A stretch of DNA of 64,000 bases from Myotis daubentonii (Eukaryota; Chordata; Mammalia; Chiroptera; Vespertilionidae): assembly GCF_963259705.1 (NCBI RefSeq), contig NC_081847.1, forward strand, positions 88,720,485-88,784,484, written 5' to 3'. Shown here one piece after another: positions 33,774 through 45,940 of this stretch. The position numbers and the translations under genes were made by a program. The stretch's first letter is position 1. Each line of letters begins with the position of its first letter. Below the pieces are notes generated by a model. It saw nothing but the letters and a program-made list of their open reading frames with translations. It did no database searches and was not told where the DNA came from.

Positions 33774-34011
33774 GTGTTGTTTGGTTAATCCTCACCTGAG
33801 GATATTTTTTTCCATTTGTTTTTAGAGAGAATGGAAAGGAGGGGGAGAAACAGAAAAACACATTGATGGGTTGCCTCCTGTGCGCACCTTGACCAGGGCC
33901 AGGGATCAAGCCTGCAACCGAAGTATATACATGCCCTTGGCCAGACTCGAACCCAGGACCCTTCAGTCCGAGGGCCAACGCTCTACCCGCTGAGCCATAC
34001 AGGCGAGGGCT
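33774..34011 (-). mobile_element. Ves SINE (TCCTCACCTGAGGATA subfamily)
   Basis: Reverse copy with the CTCACCTGAGGAT 3' end and a GGACCCTTCAGTCCGAGG head. Duplications GAGTAAACGCTTTT and GAGTAAATGCTTTT differ at one base. Confidence 0.93.
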
Positions 34012-34025
34012 GAGTAAATGCTTTT

Positions 34026-34613
34026 TAAAAATATGTCTGCTGTGCTAGAAATCACACTACTTTCATATTTTGAGGAGAGCCAATGGCATTCTCCACGTGC
34101 TGAGTGGAATTTTATCACTCTGCCTGTTCCAGCTTAGCTACATAATTCTAATGGACTATCAAAGCCATCTTTTCCTCATGTTTTGAAAAATGTGTGGATT
34201 CTCCAAAGAGAGAAAATGTAGCTCCTGCAGCGTTTTCTATTATATTTTATCCTAAGAAAGATGGATTCACAGCCACCTTTCCGAGCCCTGGGCTAACCTG
34301 GGGAAAGGGGAGGTACAGATAAGAGACCCTCCTTCTTTATGAGGCTGAGGCCACAGGTGAACTGAGGTGTTGAATTGCACCTTAAGCGGAGCTCGGATGA
34401 GACCCGGGTCCCTGGACAATCAGGTCAAAGGGGCATGTTGATATAATAAGAACAAGAAGGTGGGGCTGTGCCTAACTCACTGAGGTTTTAAGAGAAGATC
34501 ATTGTTTGAATGAGGGGGGTAGAGACAGCCATTCTCCTCTTAACTCATGCTTTTCTTTTGAATTTTTTGATGTTGTTGCTTCCTCCTGACTATCATTTCT
34601 CTCACTCTTTGCA
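34026..34613. other. Intergenic stretch, nothing recognised
   Basis: No supportable feature. Confidence 0.5.
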
Positions 34614-34627
34614 TCTGGAATAGTTTT

Positions 34628-34834
34628 TTTTTTTTAAAAAAATATATTTTATTGGTTTTTTACAGAGAGGAAAGGAGAGAGATAGAGAGCCAGAAACATC
34701 GATCAGCTGCCTCCTGCACATCTCCCACTAGGGATGTGCCCGCAACCAAGGTACATGCCCCTGACCGGAATCGAACCTAGGACCTTTCAGTCTGCAGGCC
34801 GACACTCTATCCACTGAGCCAAACCGGTTTCAGC
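34628..34834 (-). mobile_element. Ves SINE (AAACCGGTTT subfamily)
   Basis: Perfect 14-bp duplication TCTGGAATAGTTTT (34614-34627, 34835-34848). Same head subfamily as 23846 and 59076. Confidence 0.95.
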
Positions 34835-34848
34835 TCTGGAATAGTTTT

Positions 34849-36006
34849 AATTTGCTCCTTCAATTTTTTCATCTCTAGAACTTCTACTCAGGACCATTCG
34901 TAACAAACATTTGCGTAGTTCTTCAGAGAGAGATCAAAAGGTGTAGAAGTCTCTCGACTAATGTCATACAAATGAGCAGAATAGTGACTAAGCCCAAGAT
35001 GAGTATTTAACATTTTAAAACAACCGCCGCCCCCACCCCCATTGTGAAAAACAAACCAAAAAATGCGCCTGGCTGTCAGATCCCAGGAGCAGCCCTGAAA
35101 ACACGGGGAAGCCTCACAGGAGAATACGCTGTGAAGCATCTCTGCCCATTGGGATGGGCCCCAAGCCCCACGGGGAGCTGTGACTCAGGGATGTAGGCTT
35201 GGTGCTCAGTGTAAGGATCAGCCATTGTCCCACCCATCCCGAAGGTGTCAACTGACATACAAAACCGCACCCAAAGCCCCGTGCCTGGGCACATTACCAT
35301 GAATAGCATTACCCCAGCCGGCCGCATTTGCATTGGGGACAGAAAGACAACCTGCTACAGCTGCAGAGATGAACCTGCCTGACTCGGCCCAATTGCCCAG
35401 AGCTGGTGTCCGCGGGGAGGAGCGTCCCGGGAAGACCGGGAGAGGGGGAGCCAGACATTCTTGCTGTAATTATACTCCTGGGGTCTGAGTGGCTGATTGT
35501 GAGAGCGGCTGGGAGCGGTACCAGGAGCCTCTGGGCCCGTTCGCATAAGACAAACAACAGCCTTGCAGGACACAAGTGTCTTGTTTCTGAAGACAGTTTG
35601 ACTCCAAAGCCCTCACCAGCCTCCTGCTGCTTCCAAACTGCAGCCTGGCCGACCCCCTCCTTCCCCCGCCCCCAGCTATCCCCCCCTTCCCCCGCCCCCA
35701 GCTATCCCCCCCTTCCCCCACCCCCGGCTAGCCCAGCCGCTCCTCCCTCCCCGAGTTCACAAAACAGTAAATCCCACATGAAAGACCCCGTGGTCCTGGA
35801 TACGCCGGGAGCTCCAGCTGTGGTGGAGTGTTGATGCGAGTTTAGAAACGTCAGCCTGGAAGTGAACACCAGTGCCCTCTGTCAATAGTGTTAAAACAAA
35901 TATGGGGGGAGGGGGTCTCCGGGTACCAGTGCTTTGCTTCGATCGCATGCTGGATGGGGGTGGGGGCGTCCACCTGAGATTTTATAGATAAGAAATCTAT
36001 AGATAA
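34849..36006. other. Intergenic stretch with a small tandem repeat
   Basis: No exon is supported. At about 35654-35731 a C-rich unit of roughly 25 bp (with CCCCCAGCTATC) is repeated three times with small changes. Confidence 0.6.
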
Positions 36007-36317
36007 GAGAAAGACAAATATCACACGATCTCACTCGTACGTGGAATCTAATGAACAAAATAAACTGATGAACAAAACAGACCGGAGACATAGAAGCAAG
36101 GAACAGACTGCGGAATCTCAGAGGGAAGGTGGGGGAGAGGGGTGGGGGAGGGGGGTGGGTGGGAAGAGATCAACCAAAGAACTTGGATGCATATATGCAT
36201 AACCCATGGGCACAGACAATAGGGGGGTGAGGGCCTGGGGCGGGGGTGGGGCTAGAAGGGGGTCGATGGGGGAAAAGGGGGGACATGTGTAATACTTTCA
36301 ACAATAAAGATGAAAAA
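36007..36317 (+). mobile_element. L1 3' end (bat type)
   Basis: AGAGAAAGACAAATATCACA, ATCTCACTCGTACGTGGAAT, a long G-rich tract, AACTTGGATGCATATATGCA, and an end ATACTTTCAACAATAAAGAT. It starts within the last part of ORF2. Confidence 0.92.
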
Positions 36318-37705
36318 AAGGAGCAAGGTGAGTTTTTAAAATGGAGAAGCGACCTGTGGCGTGACGCAAGATAAAAACAGGGTAACACCTGGAGCATCGG
36401 GAGTTGCTCAGCAGCACCCCACCCCGTGGTTCTCCAGCACCCACTCCTGTCCCTGTCCTCTGCCAGGGAACCATGATCCCTGCGAACGCGGCCTTCACCC
36501 CAAGTGTGGCCTGCAATTCCTCCCGGGATACGGGTGTTGGACAGATCTTCCCATGTTAAGCAAAAGGGACAGAGTGCCAAATAATTCCGAATTACTTGCA
36601 GAGAGAGAAGCATTCTGCCCCCAGCTCCCCCAGCCCCATGTTTGCAGCCGTAAAATCTGCAACAGAAGGGAACTGCAGAGCCACGACCTGGAGCCCTACC
36701 TGAGGGGCCCTCTTCCGGGCCTGGAAGGAAAGGGTCATGTGTGTCTCTTGGACTGTAAGCAGCGGTGTCGTGTAGGAGAGCGACGGACAGTTCTAGAAAG
36801 CGAGCTCTTCACAGGGCGGCACGGTGCTCGGGCGGAGGACGTGGAAATGACCGCGTCCCTCCCCAGCTCCAACCCATTTACTGCTGGGGAGGCCCACGTG
36901 CGCCTGCGGGGACTGAAGGCCAAGGAACCACCCTCAGCCTCCTAAGACCTAACCTATCCTGAAGGCTGCTTCTCAGCTGTGAGCACCTAACGTGGCACCT
37001 GGGGATCTCATTAAACCGCAGCTTTTCATTGAGAAAGTCTGGGGGAGCCCGGGCGTTCGCATCGGTGATGCTGGCGCTCCCGGCCTGGGGAGCCCGCGTG
37101 GAGCTGCGAGGACCCGGAGGAATTCACCTGTGAGAGGAGACCAGGGCTGAGCTTCAGTCTCCCAGGGAGACACCCAGGCAGGAGACTGCAAAGACAACGA
37201 AGCTAGAAGCACACGCTGGGTACGGGACACAGCGCGCAGCGTGCTGGGGAAAGTATCCGTGTGGGGAATGACGGAGTGTGAGTACGGACTGTGAGAGCTT
37301 CACCCCGAAAGGAAAACAGTCTTTGCAATCGCTGGGTGACAGGTAAGAGGAGGAGGCGTCCCCTATGGCCCGCCCTCAGCTTGCTCAGGCTCACTAATAA
37401 GGGAACGGCCAGCGGTGACTGGATAAGGTACAGCACCACTTAGTAACTTATTACCCCGATACGCAATGAAGCATGCGGGAGGAATCCTGTAGCATTCTGG
37501 CAGACGAGAACCCACCCCCTCACCAACCCCCCCACCCTTGTGTCCTGTGACCTCACAGAGCAGTGGGTGGCACCCTGTCCTGGAGCAAGTGTGTTCCCAG
37601 CCCGAGAACTTCCCATTTCTCAGGACCAGGAGGGCAAGCTGAGGTTGCCTCGGACCTACAGCCGGGAGCCACATGTCATGTGCTCTGTGTTTCCGTCCCC
37701 CAAAT
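36318..37705. other. Intergenic stretch, nothing recognised
   Basis: No repeat recognised. A 194-residue plus-strand frame at 36361-36945 begins in the region next to the L1 tail and shows no family features. Confidence 0.5.
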
Positions 37706-38020
37706 CAGTGGTTCTCAACCTTCCTAATGCCGGGTGTCACCCTTTAATACAGCTCCTCATGTTGTGGTGACCCCCAACCATAAAATTATTTTCGTTGCTA
37801 CTTCATCATTGTAATGTTGCTACTGTTATGAATCGTCATGTAAATACCTGATATGCAGGATGTATTTTCATTGTTACACATTGAACATAATGAAAGCATA
37901 GTGATGAATCACAAAAACAATATGTAATTATATATGTGTTTTCCGATGGTCTTAGGCGACCCCTGTGAAAGGGTCGTTTGACCCCCAAAGGGGTCGCGAC
38001 CCACAGGTTGAGAACCGCTG
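37706..38020 (-). mobile_element. SPIN-like hAT MITE (copy 3, longest)
   Basis: CAGTGGTTCTCAACCTTCCT to CAGGTTGAGAACCGCTG, 315 bp. Flanks CCCCAAAT and CCCAAAGT resemble a slipped duplication. It includes the internal segments of both shorter copies, so those are separate deletion derivatives of a similar element. Confidence 0.93.
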
Positions 38021-38154
38021 CCCAAAGTGAACACCACCTTTCTTCCCAATTAGGCGTGCAGCAGGGAACCGTGTCGGAGGCCCGTGAGTCAACTGCCAGC
38101 CCTACGGGAGGCAGGTCACTAAATAAACACTGTTCGTCATGTCACCACGAAGAC

Positions 38155-38260
38155 CCACATATGTGACCTAATTTGATTCTCACGAGAATCTGGCGAGACG
38201 ATGCCAGACTCCACTGTCTCTGATGAGAAAACTCGATTGGAGAGATGCTGATCATGGGTG
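38155..38260 (-). repeat. MIR-like fragment
   Basis: TGACCTAATTTGATTCTCAC and TGATGAGAAAACTCGATTGG follow the reverse MIR order. Weak. Confidence 0.45.
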
Positions 38261-38376
38261 TTGGGTAACATCTCCAAACTAGTTTTAGACCTCAGCTCTT
38301 CCGATGTTCTCACTGCAATCCCAGAATTCTCCCTCTGATACAACATGATCACGCCTTAAAAACAAACAGACTAGCA

Positions 38377-38588
38377 CCGTGGTTGGCAAACTGCGGCTCG
38401 AGAGCCACGTGCGGCTCTTTGGCCCCTCGAGTGTGGCTCTTCCTAGGCCTTAGGAGTACCCTAATTAAGTTAATAACAATGTAACTACCTATATAGTTTA
38501 AGTTTAAATAATTTGGCTCTCAAAAGAAATTTCAATCGTTGTACTGTTGATATTTGGCTCTGTTGACGAATGAGTTTGCCGACCACTG
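38377..38588. mobile_element. hAT MITE, family C (copy 2)
   Basis: The left end GGTTGGCAAACTGCGGCTCG and the right end AGTTTGCCGACCACTG match the copy at 15015. Flanks GACTAGCA and GTCTAGCA are an imperfect 8-bp duplication. The interior differs (AT-rich, AAGTTAATAACAATGTAACT), so the long hairpin is lost. Confidence 0.88.
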
Positions 38589-38596
38589 GTCTAGCA

Positions 38597-39518
38597 GGCA
38601 GGCTGGCGTAAGGAAGTGAAGTGTTTGAACTCAAAAGGAATTTAAATCTGTGGAGCTTTTAAAAATGACTTTTTCAAACTTTGAACTTCATAAGAGTGAA
38701 CTGGAATTCTCTGTAGGCCCAGACTGTGTGTGTCTGTTCAGTTTTAGAGGAACCCAGGGGGAAAAAAATACAAATATATGGCTGGGTGGTGCTGGCATAT
38801 GAACCTTCTTGTGTAAGTTACAACATACAATAAAGAACGTGAAAGAGATTTGTTGGTGACTTGAGGGCCAGGAGACACGTGCCACCTAACTTATAGGTGA
38901 TTAGTCAAGGGCAACCCCAGACTCTTATTCACAACAGGCTGCTGAGTTAGTCCACCTGAGAGTCATATTTAAATTTACATTGGTCTTATTTTGTTATATA
39001 AAACAATATTAGGAAGGCTCATTCAGGATTTTCCTATAAATAAAGTAGAAATACAATAGTTCTGTATTTTGAAGGTATTTGCTCAAAAAAAGAAACCATC
39101 CCTTCTTAGGTGTTAAAAGAGAGTTTGCTGAAGATTATTTCAACATGGCAGTGAACAAAGAGACCCATTTCTGTGAGAAAAACTGGATCTTGTCGTTCAG
39201 GGCTTCCCGAACTTTAACGTACATGCGCGTCACCTGCGGGCCTTCATAAAGTGAAACTGATGAGTGGGAGGTTCTGGGGGGGGGGGGCACGGAATTCCGA
39301 CTTTAGGGTGTCAAAGGGGATGCTAGTGCTGCAGGTGCCGGGACCACGCTTGGCTGTGGAGGCGTCACTGCAGCCCTTGGGATGGAGCTTCAGTGGCTTG
39401 ACCTGAGATTGAACTTTGATGAGCGACATTCCAGCAGTTGATGTGTTTCTCACGTTGCTCCACTTGAGCCAACAATTTACCTATTGACGTGTCTGTTCTA
39501 TTAAAAACTCGGTGAAGC
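38597..39518. other. Intergenic stretch, nothing recognised
   Basis: No supportable feature. Confidence 0.5.
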
Positions 39519-39725
39519 ACAGCCGGTGTGGCTCAGGGGTTGAGCACCCACCTCTGAACCAGGAGGTCATGGTTCGATTCCCGGACAGGGCACATGCCCG
39601 GGTTGCAGGCTCGATCAGCACCAGGGGGCCTGCAGCTGATTGATTCTCTCTCATCATTGATGTTTCTATCTCCCTCTCTCCCTCTCCCTTCCTCTCTGTT
39701 ATTAATAAAAACATATTAAAAAAAA
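39519..39725 (+). mobile_element. Ves SINE
   Basis: Head GGTGTGGCTCAGGGGTTGAG, B-box GGTTCGATTCC, CT-rich region, A-rich tail. No clean duplication resolved. Confidence 0.92.
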
Positions 39726-39959
39726 CCCTCTGAAATAGAAAGTACCTGAAAACATCTCACATAATAAAAAGTGCTACTTTTCTAGTTCCAGTTTTATTTT
39801 TTATTTATCCTCTTAATTAAGCAAATTGTGCAGAAAACTTCATATGATGGCTTGATTTTTTTTTCTGTAGTAGGTGAAGACAGCTCAGACTTTTAAATTT
39901 ATTATCCGAGAAAGGTAGTCTCAGATAAGATCTTTTACAGACCAGGAAAGCTAGTCATT

Positions 39960-40266
39960 GTGATATCTATTATGGAATAAGAATAGGGTCACAAAATTTA
40001 GCAAAAAGAAAAAGAGAAAGCAAAATTAAAACTCCAAACTAACAGCAACCCAAAATAATGTGATGTCCAGTTAAATTTGAGAAAAGATTAACTTTTTTTT
40101 TTTTTTTTTAGTATGAGTATATCCCATTCAATATATGGGACATACTTATACTAAAAAAAAAAAAATCATTGTTTATCTGAAATTCAGATTTAAAAATTAA
40201 ATCAGATTAAATTAGGATTAAAAGATTAATTTTTTAGTATGAATCTATCCCATGCAACATATGGGA

Positions 40267-40355
<89 letters not shown>

Positions 40356-40420
40356 ACCACTGTCTTTTGAAATGCAAACTTAGCAGATGTCCTGTATTTT
40401 ATCTAGCAGCCCTAGGCCCC
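39960..40420. repeat. Old repeat with inverted and direct duplications
   Basis: Arms 40097-40127 and 40135-40165 form a palindrome around TCAATAT, with two mismatches, rich in T/A runs. The unit (TTTTTTAGTATGA...ATCCCAT...ATATGGGACATA) is repeated directly at about 40222-40272. Flanking wording (GTGATGTCCAGTTAAATTTG left, CTGAAATTCAGATTT right) also appears in opposite orientations. Family unknown to me. Confidence 0.55.
40271..40348. repeat. (CT)n then (CA)n microsatellite
   Basis: CT repeats at 40271-40324 pass directly into CA repeats at 40325-40348. Confidence 0.97.
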
Positions 40421-41795
40421 GGATTCTACCTGACCTGGACGTGCTGACAGAGCAGATGCTGGGTGGAGCGTTAACAGACCCTCCGAGAGCATCGTTTAGG
40501 AGTCCCAGCAGCACAGAGAGTTGCTTTCTGGACGTGCCAGTCCCACAGAGCGCTTGGCTATTCCTGCTGTCGATCTGTGGGAACGCCTTTTAGGAGCTTT
40601 GTGCCCAGAAGACCACACTTAAAAAAAAAAATCATGATAGAGGCCAAGCTGGAAGTTAAACTAACAAGTCTTATCTTAACAGCTTCCCCCCCCCACCCCC
40701 CCCGGGAAGGGCCAGGTGGGGCAAAGCAGAAGGTGTTTCCAGCTCCTTCTCTTTTCCTCTCTCGAGGGCTGAAGACGCTCGGTGGGAAATGGAGGCTGCG
40801 GGGTCTTGGTTAGGCTCACGAGAGGGTCTTCTGAATCGAGCACTTTTGGCAAGTCGATTGGGTGTAAGATGACCTTGGATAGAAGGAAGATCCGTGTAAG
40901 GCTTTGCAGGCCCTCTCCCACCTCTAGCCTGTCAGGGGTTGAAGGCAGCCTTGCCCAGCCTTCTAAGAGGGTAGACTACTGCTCTGATTCCACTTCCGTG
41001 TATACACCCAATTGTACTGCATCGGCTGTAGGAAAGTATATTTTAGTAAGAATGTGAAATCTACATGATGACCAGGGAGGAAAGGTAAGTTCATTTAACG
41101 GGTTCCTTATCTGGTCAGCATAGGAGTCACACCATCTACCTCCCCTGCCCGCTCCTCCCGTCAGGAACACTACTGGGCTGTTACCTGGGGAGGTAACTTA
41201 CTACCAACAGTCCTGAGTGGGAGTAAACACACTGACTTTGGTTTGTCTGTTTGTCTTTAGAAATGATGTAGCTGATCTCAAGGATCTCAAACATTATACA
41301 TATTGCATGATGTATGTTGTCTTGTTTGACTTGGTTAAAAAAGAACTCCTCTTTTTCCTCTTTACTTTCTGGTCTTGAAGATGCAGGTGTACTGACCCCA
41401 GAAGCGATGAGGAGGGCACCAGCTCTAGGCAAGCCCTGAAGTGGCTCTATTCATCTCAGTGAGACTCATTGGCAAATGTTCTGTGGCTTCCCAAGTCCTC
41501 AGAGAGAGGAAGTTCTCTTAACGGAAGGAAATTTTATAAAAGGCAACCCTTACAAAAAAAAAAGTTCCTGTCAATGCCCTCATTGTCCTTTCAAAGATTC
41601 TTTGTAGAATCTTCATAGGAATCTGCCCAGCCTTGGGCGGAAGGCAAATAATTTGAAGGCCAGAATCTGATCTATTTTTAAATTTGGAAATTTCAAACTA
41701 AATTGCCCATGGCATAATGCCAGCCTTTAGTGATGTGACGATATGTAGATCTGCTTGTTATTTAATGATCACTGCCTTTATAAGTAGCAAGCAAT
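40421..41795. other. Intergenic stretch, nothing recognised
   Basis: No supportable feature. Confidence 0.5.
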
Positions 41796-41815
41796 TTACC
41801 TTAAATATATACTTT

Positions 41816-42065
41816 TTGGTTAATCCTCAAATGAGAATATTTTTCCATTGAATTTTAGAGAGAGTGGAAGGGAAGGGGAGAGACAGAGAGAGAAACATTG
41901 ATGTGAGAGAGATACATGGATTGGTTGCCTCCCTCACGCTCCCTGACCCAGGACCCGGGATGGATTGAACCTGCAACCGAGGTACGTGCCCTTGACCGGA
42001 ATTGAACCTGAGACCCTTCAGTCCTCAGACGGACACTCTACCCACTGAGCCAAAAAGGCTAGGGC
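41816..42065 (-). mobile_element. Ves SINE (TCCTCAAATGAGAATA subfamily)
   Basis: Duplications at 41796-41815 and 42066-42085 (TTACCTTAAATATATACTTT against TTACTTTAAATGTATACTTT) differ at two bases. The tail shows the same subfamily as 17684 and 33774. Confidence 0.94.
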
Positions 42066-42465
42066 TTACTTTAAATGTATACTTTAGAAAAGCAGTGCTA
42101 TTCCCAAAGGCAGCAGTAGAAGTGACAATGACAATGTTCTAAATCTGAATAAATCCTTCGGTTATGCCTTCACTTACTAAATCAGAAAAGCATACAAACC
42201 CCTCACGGTGGCAGAAAAGGAAGTTGCCTCCTCTAAAGAGTTAAGGCAAGTGCCAGCCTGGGCTTCCTGGCAAGAGAGTGTCACCCGTTTTCTAGAACTC
42301 TGGGGATAGACACAGCTCAGTTAAGTCAGTATCACCCTCTCAGGCTTGTTCAGGGCCTGAAGTTTTACCATTAATGGTACCATTAAGATTCTCATATTAT
42401 TTAGAAAGGCACTGCTTTTGCAAAGTAAACAGACACAAAGGGGGATGGGAAACTATCTTTTTTAG

Positions 42466-42702
42466 AAAAGTATATTTTTATTGATTTCAGAGAGGAAAGA
42501 AGAGGGAGGGAGGGAGGGAGAGAGAGAGAGAAAGAAACATCAATGATGAGACAGAATAATTGATCAGCTGCTTCCTGCATGGCCCCCACTGGGGATCGAA
42601 TCCACAACCCAGGCCTGTGCCCTCACAGGGAATTGAACCCTGACCTTCTTCTGGTCAATAGGTCGATGCTCAACCACTGAGCCACGCTGGCGGGGCGCAA
42701 CT
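42466..42702 (-). mobile_element. Ves SINE
   Basis: Reverse copy with GTCAATAGGTCGATGCTCAA in its head and a GA-rich run (GGGAGGGAGGGAGAGAGA). The flanks AAACTATCTTTTTTAG and AAACTCTCTTTAG form a decayed duplication. Confidence 0.92.
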
Positions 42703-42715
42703 AAACTCTCTTTAG

Positions 42716-43889
42716 TGATTAGTCTGGAAACAATTTTCCCCCTTGTCCTCAGCAGAAAGAGCTGAAAGAAGTCTAAGGCTTTATGTGATCAGATTCTCAA
42801 TCAAAACAGAAGTATGTCGAAGTGGAGTAAGTCAAGGGTCTGCAAACCCAGTCTGTGAATATTTCGTCAATATGGTAGGCTTTATGGCTCACACGGTCTC
42901 TGGTGCGACTGTCCACTTGGCTGCGGTAGCTCCAGGCAGCCCGAGACAAGGTGCAAGCAATTAAGTCCAGTTGTATCCAATCAACTTTATTTTGTAGGCT
43001 GAGCTTTGGATTTCAGGTAATTTTCAAGGGTGCCAAATAGTTATTTTGGCTTGACGTGTTTTCGACCATTACAGAAATATAAAAACCCATCCTAGTTTGG
43101 GAGCCACACAAAAACAGACAGGAGGCCACGGTTTGCTGATCCCAGAAAGAGTTGGAGCTATGGGTTCTAACTCAACCTGAGCTTTTTTATTTCATGGCAC
43201 AAGGGTCGTCAGTAGCCGATTTGGAAGTGTGTGGATTAGTTGATTAGGTTTGCTGGAAGCAAATTTTCCAGTGCTTCTATTCTCTAAAGCTCTGGTATAA
43301 CCAACCACAATTTTGAGTACTTCTCTGGACATTTCTGGGTGCAAATTGGGAGCAAACATTGTATGCAATGAACAGATGGGAAATATTACAGCCAGCTTTT
43401 TCTGGTGGAGGAGAACAAATTCACTTTAAATGTCTAGGGCGGTTGCAGGTGAGTATGTAAGGGAGTTGGATTGCATCTTCCTGCTCTCCAGTAGGTGGTA
43501 CTGCTTAGAGAGCCTCCCAGCCCTGGAATGTGCTGAGGAGGAGAATGGAAGCGTGAGTCAGAGGACCATTTCTTCGGGATGCTGGACAGGGCACTGGAGC
43601 GTTTGTTGGCTGGTGCAACTGCCGTTTAAGGGCCCTTAAGAGAGCTTGGCTTCTATGGCTTGGGCAAAGATTTTAAAACTTACTTTGGTTATCTAGATAA
43701 GAAGCAAACCACGGCTCAGAGTGTTTGGGGTTGGCCTAGTCCAAAGATGATTGCAGAATAAAACCAGTGAGAGCATGCCATCTGTGAATAGTTCCTCCTA
43801 CTTGAAGGAGGGAGGAGATAATTAGAACTGGGCTTGTATCACCAAAGCCTCTGAGCAATATGACATCAAAACCTATTCAAGAAGCATGC
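42716..43889. other. Intergenic stretch, nothing recognised
   Basis: Resembles diverged old repeat in places (for example the TCAAGGGTCTGCAAACCC region near 42832) but cannot be assigned firmly. Confidence 0.45.
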
Positions 43890-44060
43890 AGTGTGGTATC
43901 ACAGAAACTGGCAAGGGCATCAGCAGCCCAGGTTTCTCACCTTGGCATTGCCACTTTGGAAGATCACTTAATTTTTGGACTTACTCGTGCTGTTTGGCAG
44001 GTGGGAATACTACTTACCCAATTATGAGGAGGCCCTGATATGTTACGAAGACGGAAGGGC
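43890..44060 (+). repeat. MIR-like fragment
   Basis: GCATTGCCACTTTGGAAGAT, CACTTAATTTTTGGACTTAC and GGTGGGAATACTACTTACC follow the forward MIR order. Diverged. Confidence 0.6.
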
Positions 44061-44950
44061 TGTATACATTTAAGGCAATCAGACTGGGCAGTCCTCATCG
44101 GTTCTCGAAAACTTCAGAACTTCTGAAGCTGAGACGACACCCTTTCTTTCTACCTTCCCCTCCTGTCCCACCTGTACACATGGCAGAGGAGCAGGTTCTG
44201 CTCCATCTGGGTTAGTCCCATTTTTCTCGTCTGCATTTCAGCCTTTCGGTATCTCACACCTCCCACAAAAGTGGTGGTAGTTGCAGAAGCGCCTGGGTCT
44301 TTTTCTAAGCTACACAGAAGCCTTGGGGAATTCTTAGCACTTATTTTTGGCGGTATATGTCAAAGTATACATCGAACTTCCCACTTTGAAATATGCCGGC
44401 TATTTAAACATGCGTGTGCTGTCTTCATGAAAGCAGTAGGCAGATGACAATGAGATGTTTAACTAGTAACCCGCTGTTTGTCCTCTGAAATTGCTCTCCT
44501 AGCTTAATGAATTCCTGGAGGCATACACATCGCTGGATAGGTGTTTTTCCCCCCCATAATGGCTACAGAGTGAACTTTTGTGACCTAAGAAGTGAACAGA
44601 TGAGCTGCCCATTTGTAGCCCCTAAGAAGTGTCACAGAACTTTGGCTCCTGCGTATTCAAAATGAAACTGAAGGCACTCAGGATGCTTTATTTACACATG
44701 TTCACCCCACCTTCTGATAATGTTCAGCACAAACAAGCAGCACCCATAACATGCAAGGCCTGTGCTCTGTGCTGTGGGGGCTGCAGACATAAAGAGACTA
44801 CAGAACACCACGCAAGGGAGAGCAGTGCTAGGAGAGGTTCAAATTCAGTGGCTGACGATGTTGCGTTTGCTATGTGCCAGGCACTGTTGTTTCTCTGTAA
44901 GAGACTAAGAATGGGACAGAAAGCATTTAGGCAATGGTAGAGAGAGTCAT
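44061..44950. other. Intergenic stretch, nothing recognised
   Basis: No supportable feature. Confidence 0.5.
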
Positions 44951-44952
44951 GG

Positions 44953-44953
<1 letters not shown>

Positions 44954-44995
<42 letters not shown>

Positions 44996-45014
44996 ATATA
45001 TATATATATATATA
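44954..45014. repeat. (CA)n then (TA)n microsatellite
   Basis: About 20 CA units (44954-44993) pass into about 10 AT units (44994-45014), directly before a Ves SINE. Confidence 0.97.
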
Positions 45015-45019
45015 AAGAG

Positions 45020-45259
45020 CCCTGGCCAGTGCTGCCAAATGGTTACAGCGTTTGGCCCTGGACACCAAGGGTCTTGGGTTCGATTCCCAGTCAAAGGGCA
45101 CATACCTGGGTTGCAGGTTTGATCCCAGATCCTCAGCATGGTAGCAGGAGGTAACCAATTGATATCTCTCTCTCTCGCTCTCTTCACCCTCTCCCTCCCT
45201 TCCACTCTTTCTAAAAAATTAATGGAAAAAATACCCTCTGGTGAGGATTAAAAAAACAA
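45020..45259 (+). mobile_element. Ves SINE (CTCTGGTGAGGATTA subfamily)
   Basis: Diverged head CCAGTGCTGCCAAATGGTTA, B-box GGTTCGATTCC, CT-rich region, and the ACCCTCTGGTGAGGATTA end shared with 17684. Confidence 0.9.
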
Positions 45260-45878
45260 CAATAACATGAAGAAAGGAGAGGTATAAAAACTAATACAAA
45301 TAAGAAAAGTAAGTATTTAATAAACTTTGTGTACATCTTTAAGCAGGCCATCTTATTTAGGCTGATCTATTTAGGCTGATCTTTGGGGATAACTTTTTTT
45401 TTTTTTTAAAGCAGAAAACCTTGGGTTAATAGCAAACATAAAATTCCATGTAAATAAAATGTTAGGGATAACCATGTTTATTTGAATAGACCCTTTAACC
45501 CATCTCCAATGTGTAATCAAACAGTATTGGACTCCTTTGTATCCAAAACGTATGTACTGCAAATTCCTCCTCTTTGCTTCACACAACCGAAACAACCCCA
45601 GCGAGTTCGCGCTTTCCCCACGATTTCTCTCCCATTTGCCTCAACACCAGAGAGATGGCAAGACGCCCCCCTGGCCCTGGGCTTTCCCTCCTCCCGGAGA
45701 GAACACTCCTGGGGCAGGTGGAATCGGACCTGGGAAAGGGCGGGCCCGACCCGCCGACAGATCGCGATCAGACATTCAGACGCGCTTTCGCAGGAGTGGC
45801 GCATGGGGCGAGCCTGCCAGCCACTCGGTGTCCCTACTCCCTGCTCCGCTCCGCCCTGGTGCGGCCGCGCTGACTCAC

Positions 45879-45940
45879 CAGCGGCTCCCGGCTCCTTTCT
45901 GCTGGGCTCCCCCCCCCTCCCCCCGCCCCGCTGCCGGCTC
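45879..45940 (-). other. Candidate non-coding first exon, minus strand (a)
   Basis: CCGCTG|GTGAGTCAG is a strong donor (intron starts at 45878). About 62 bp upstream is the E-box CACGTG (45941-45946). No ATG lies between. The transcription start is guessed. It could be a 5' UTR exon of a MAPRE2 isoform that starts translation in exon 2. Confidence 0.35.

Noticed and set aside
44724..45205. Frames of 144 and 92 residues around 45 kb
   Set aside because: They are made of CA/TA microsatellite and Ves SINE sequence (Val-Cys and Ile-Tyr repeats).
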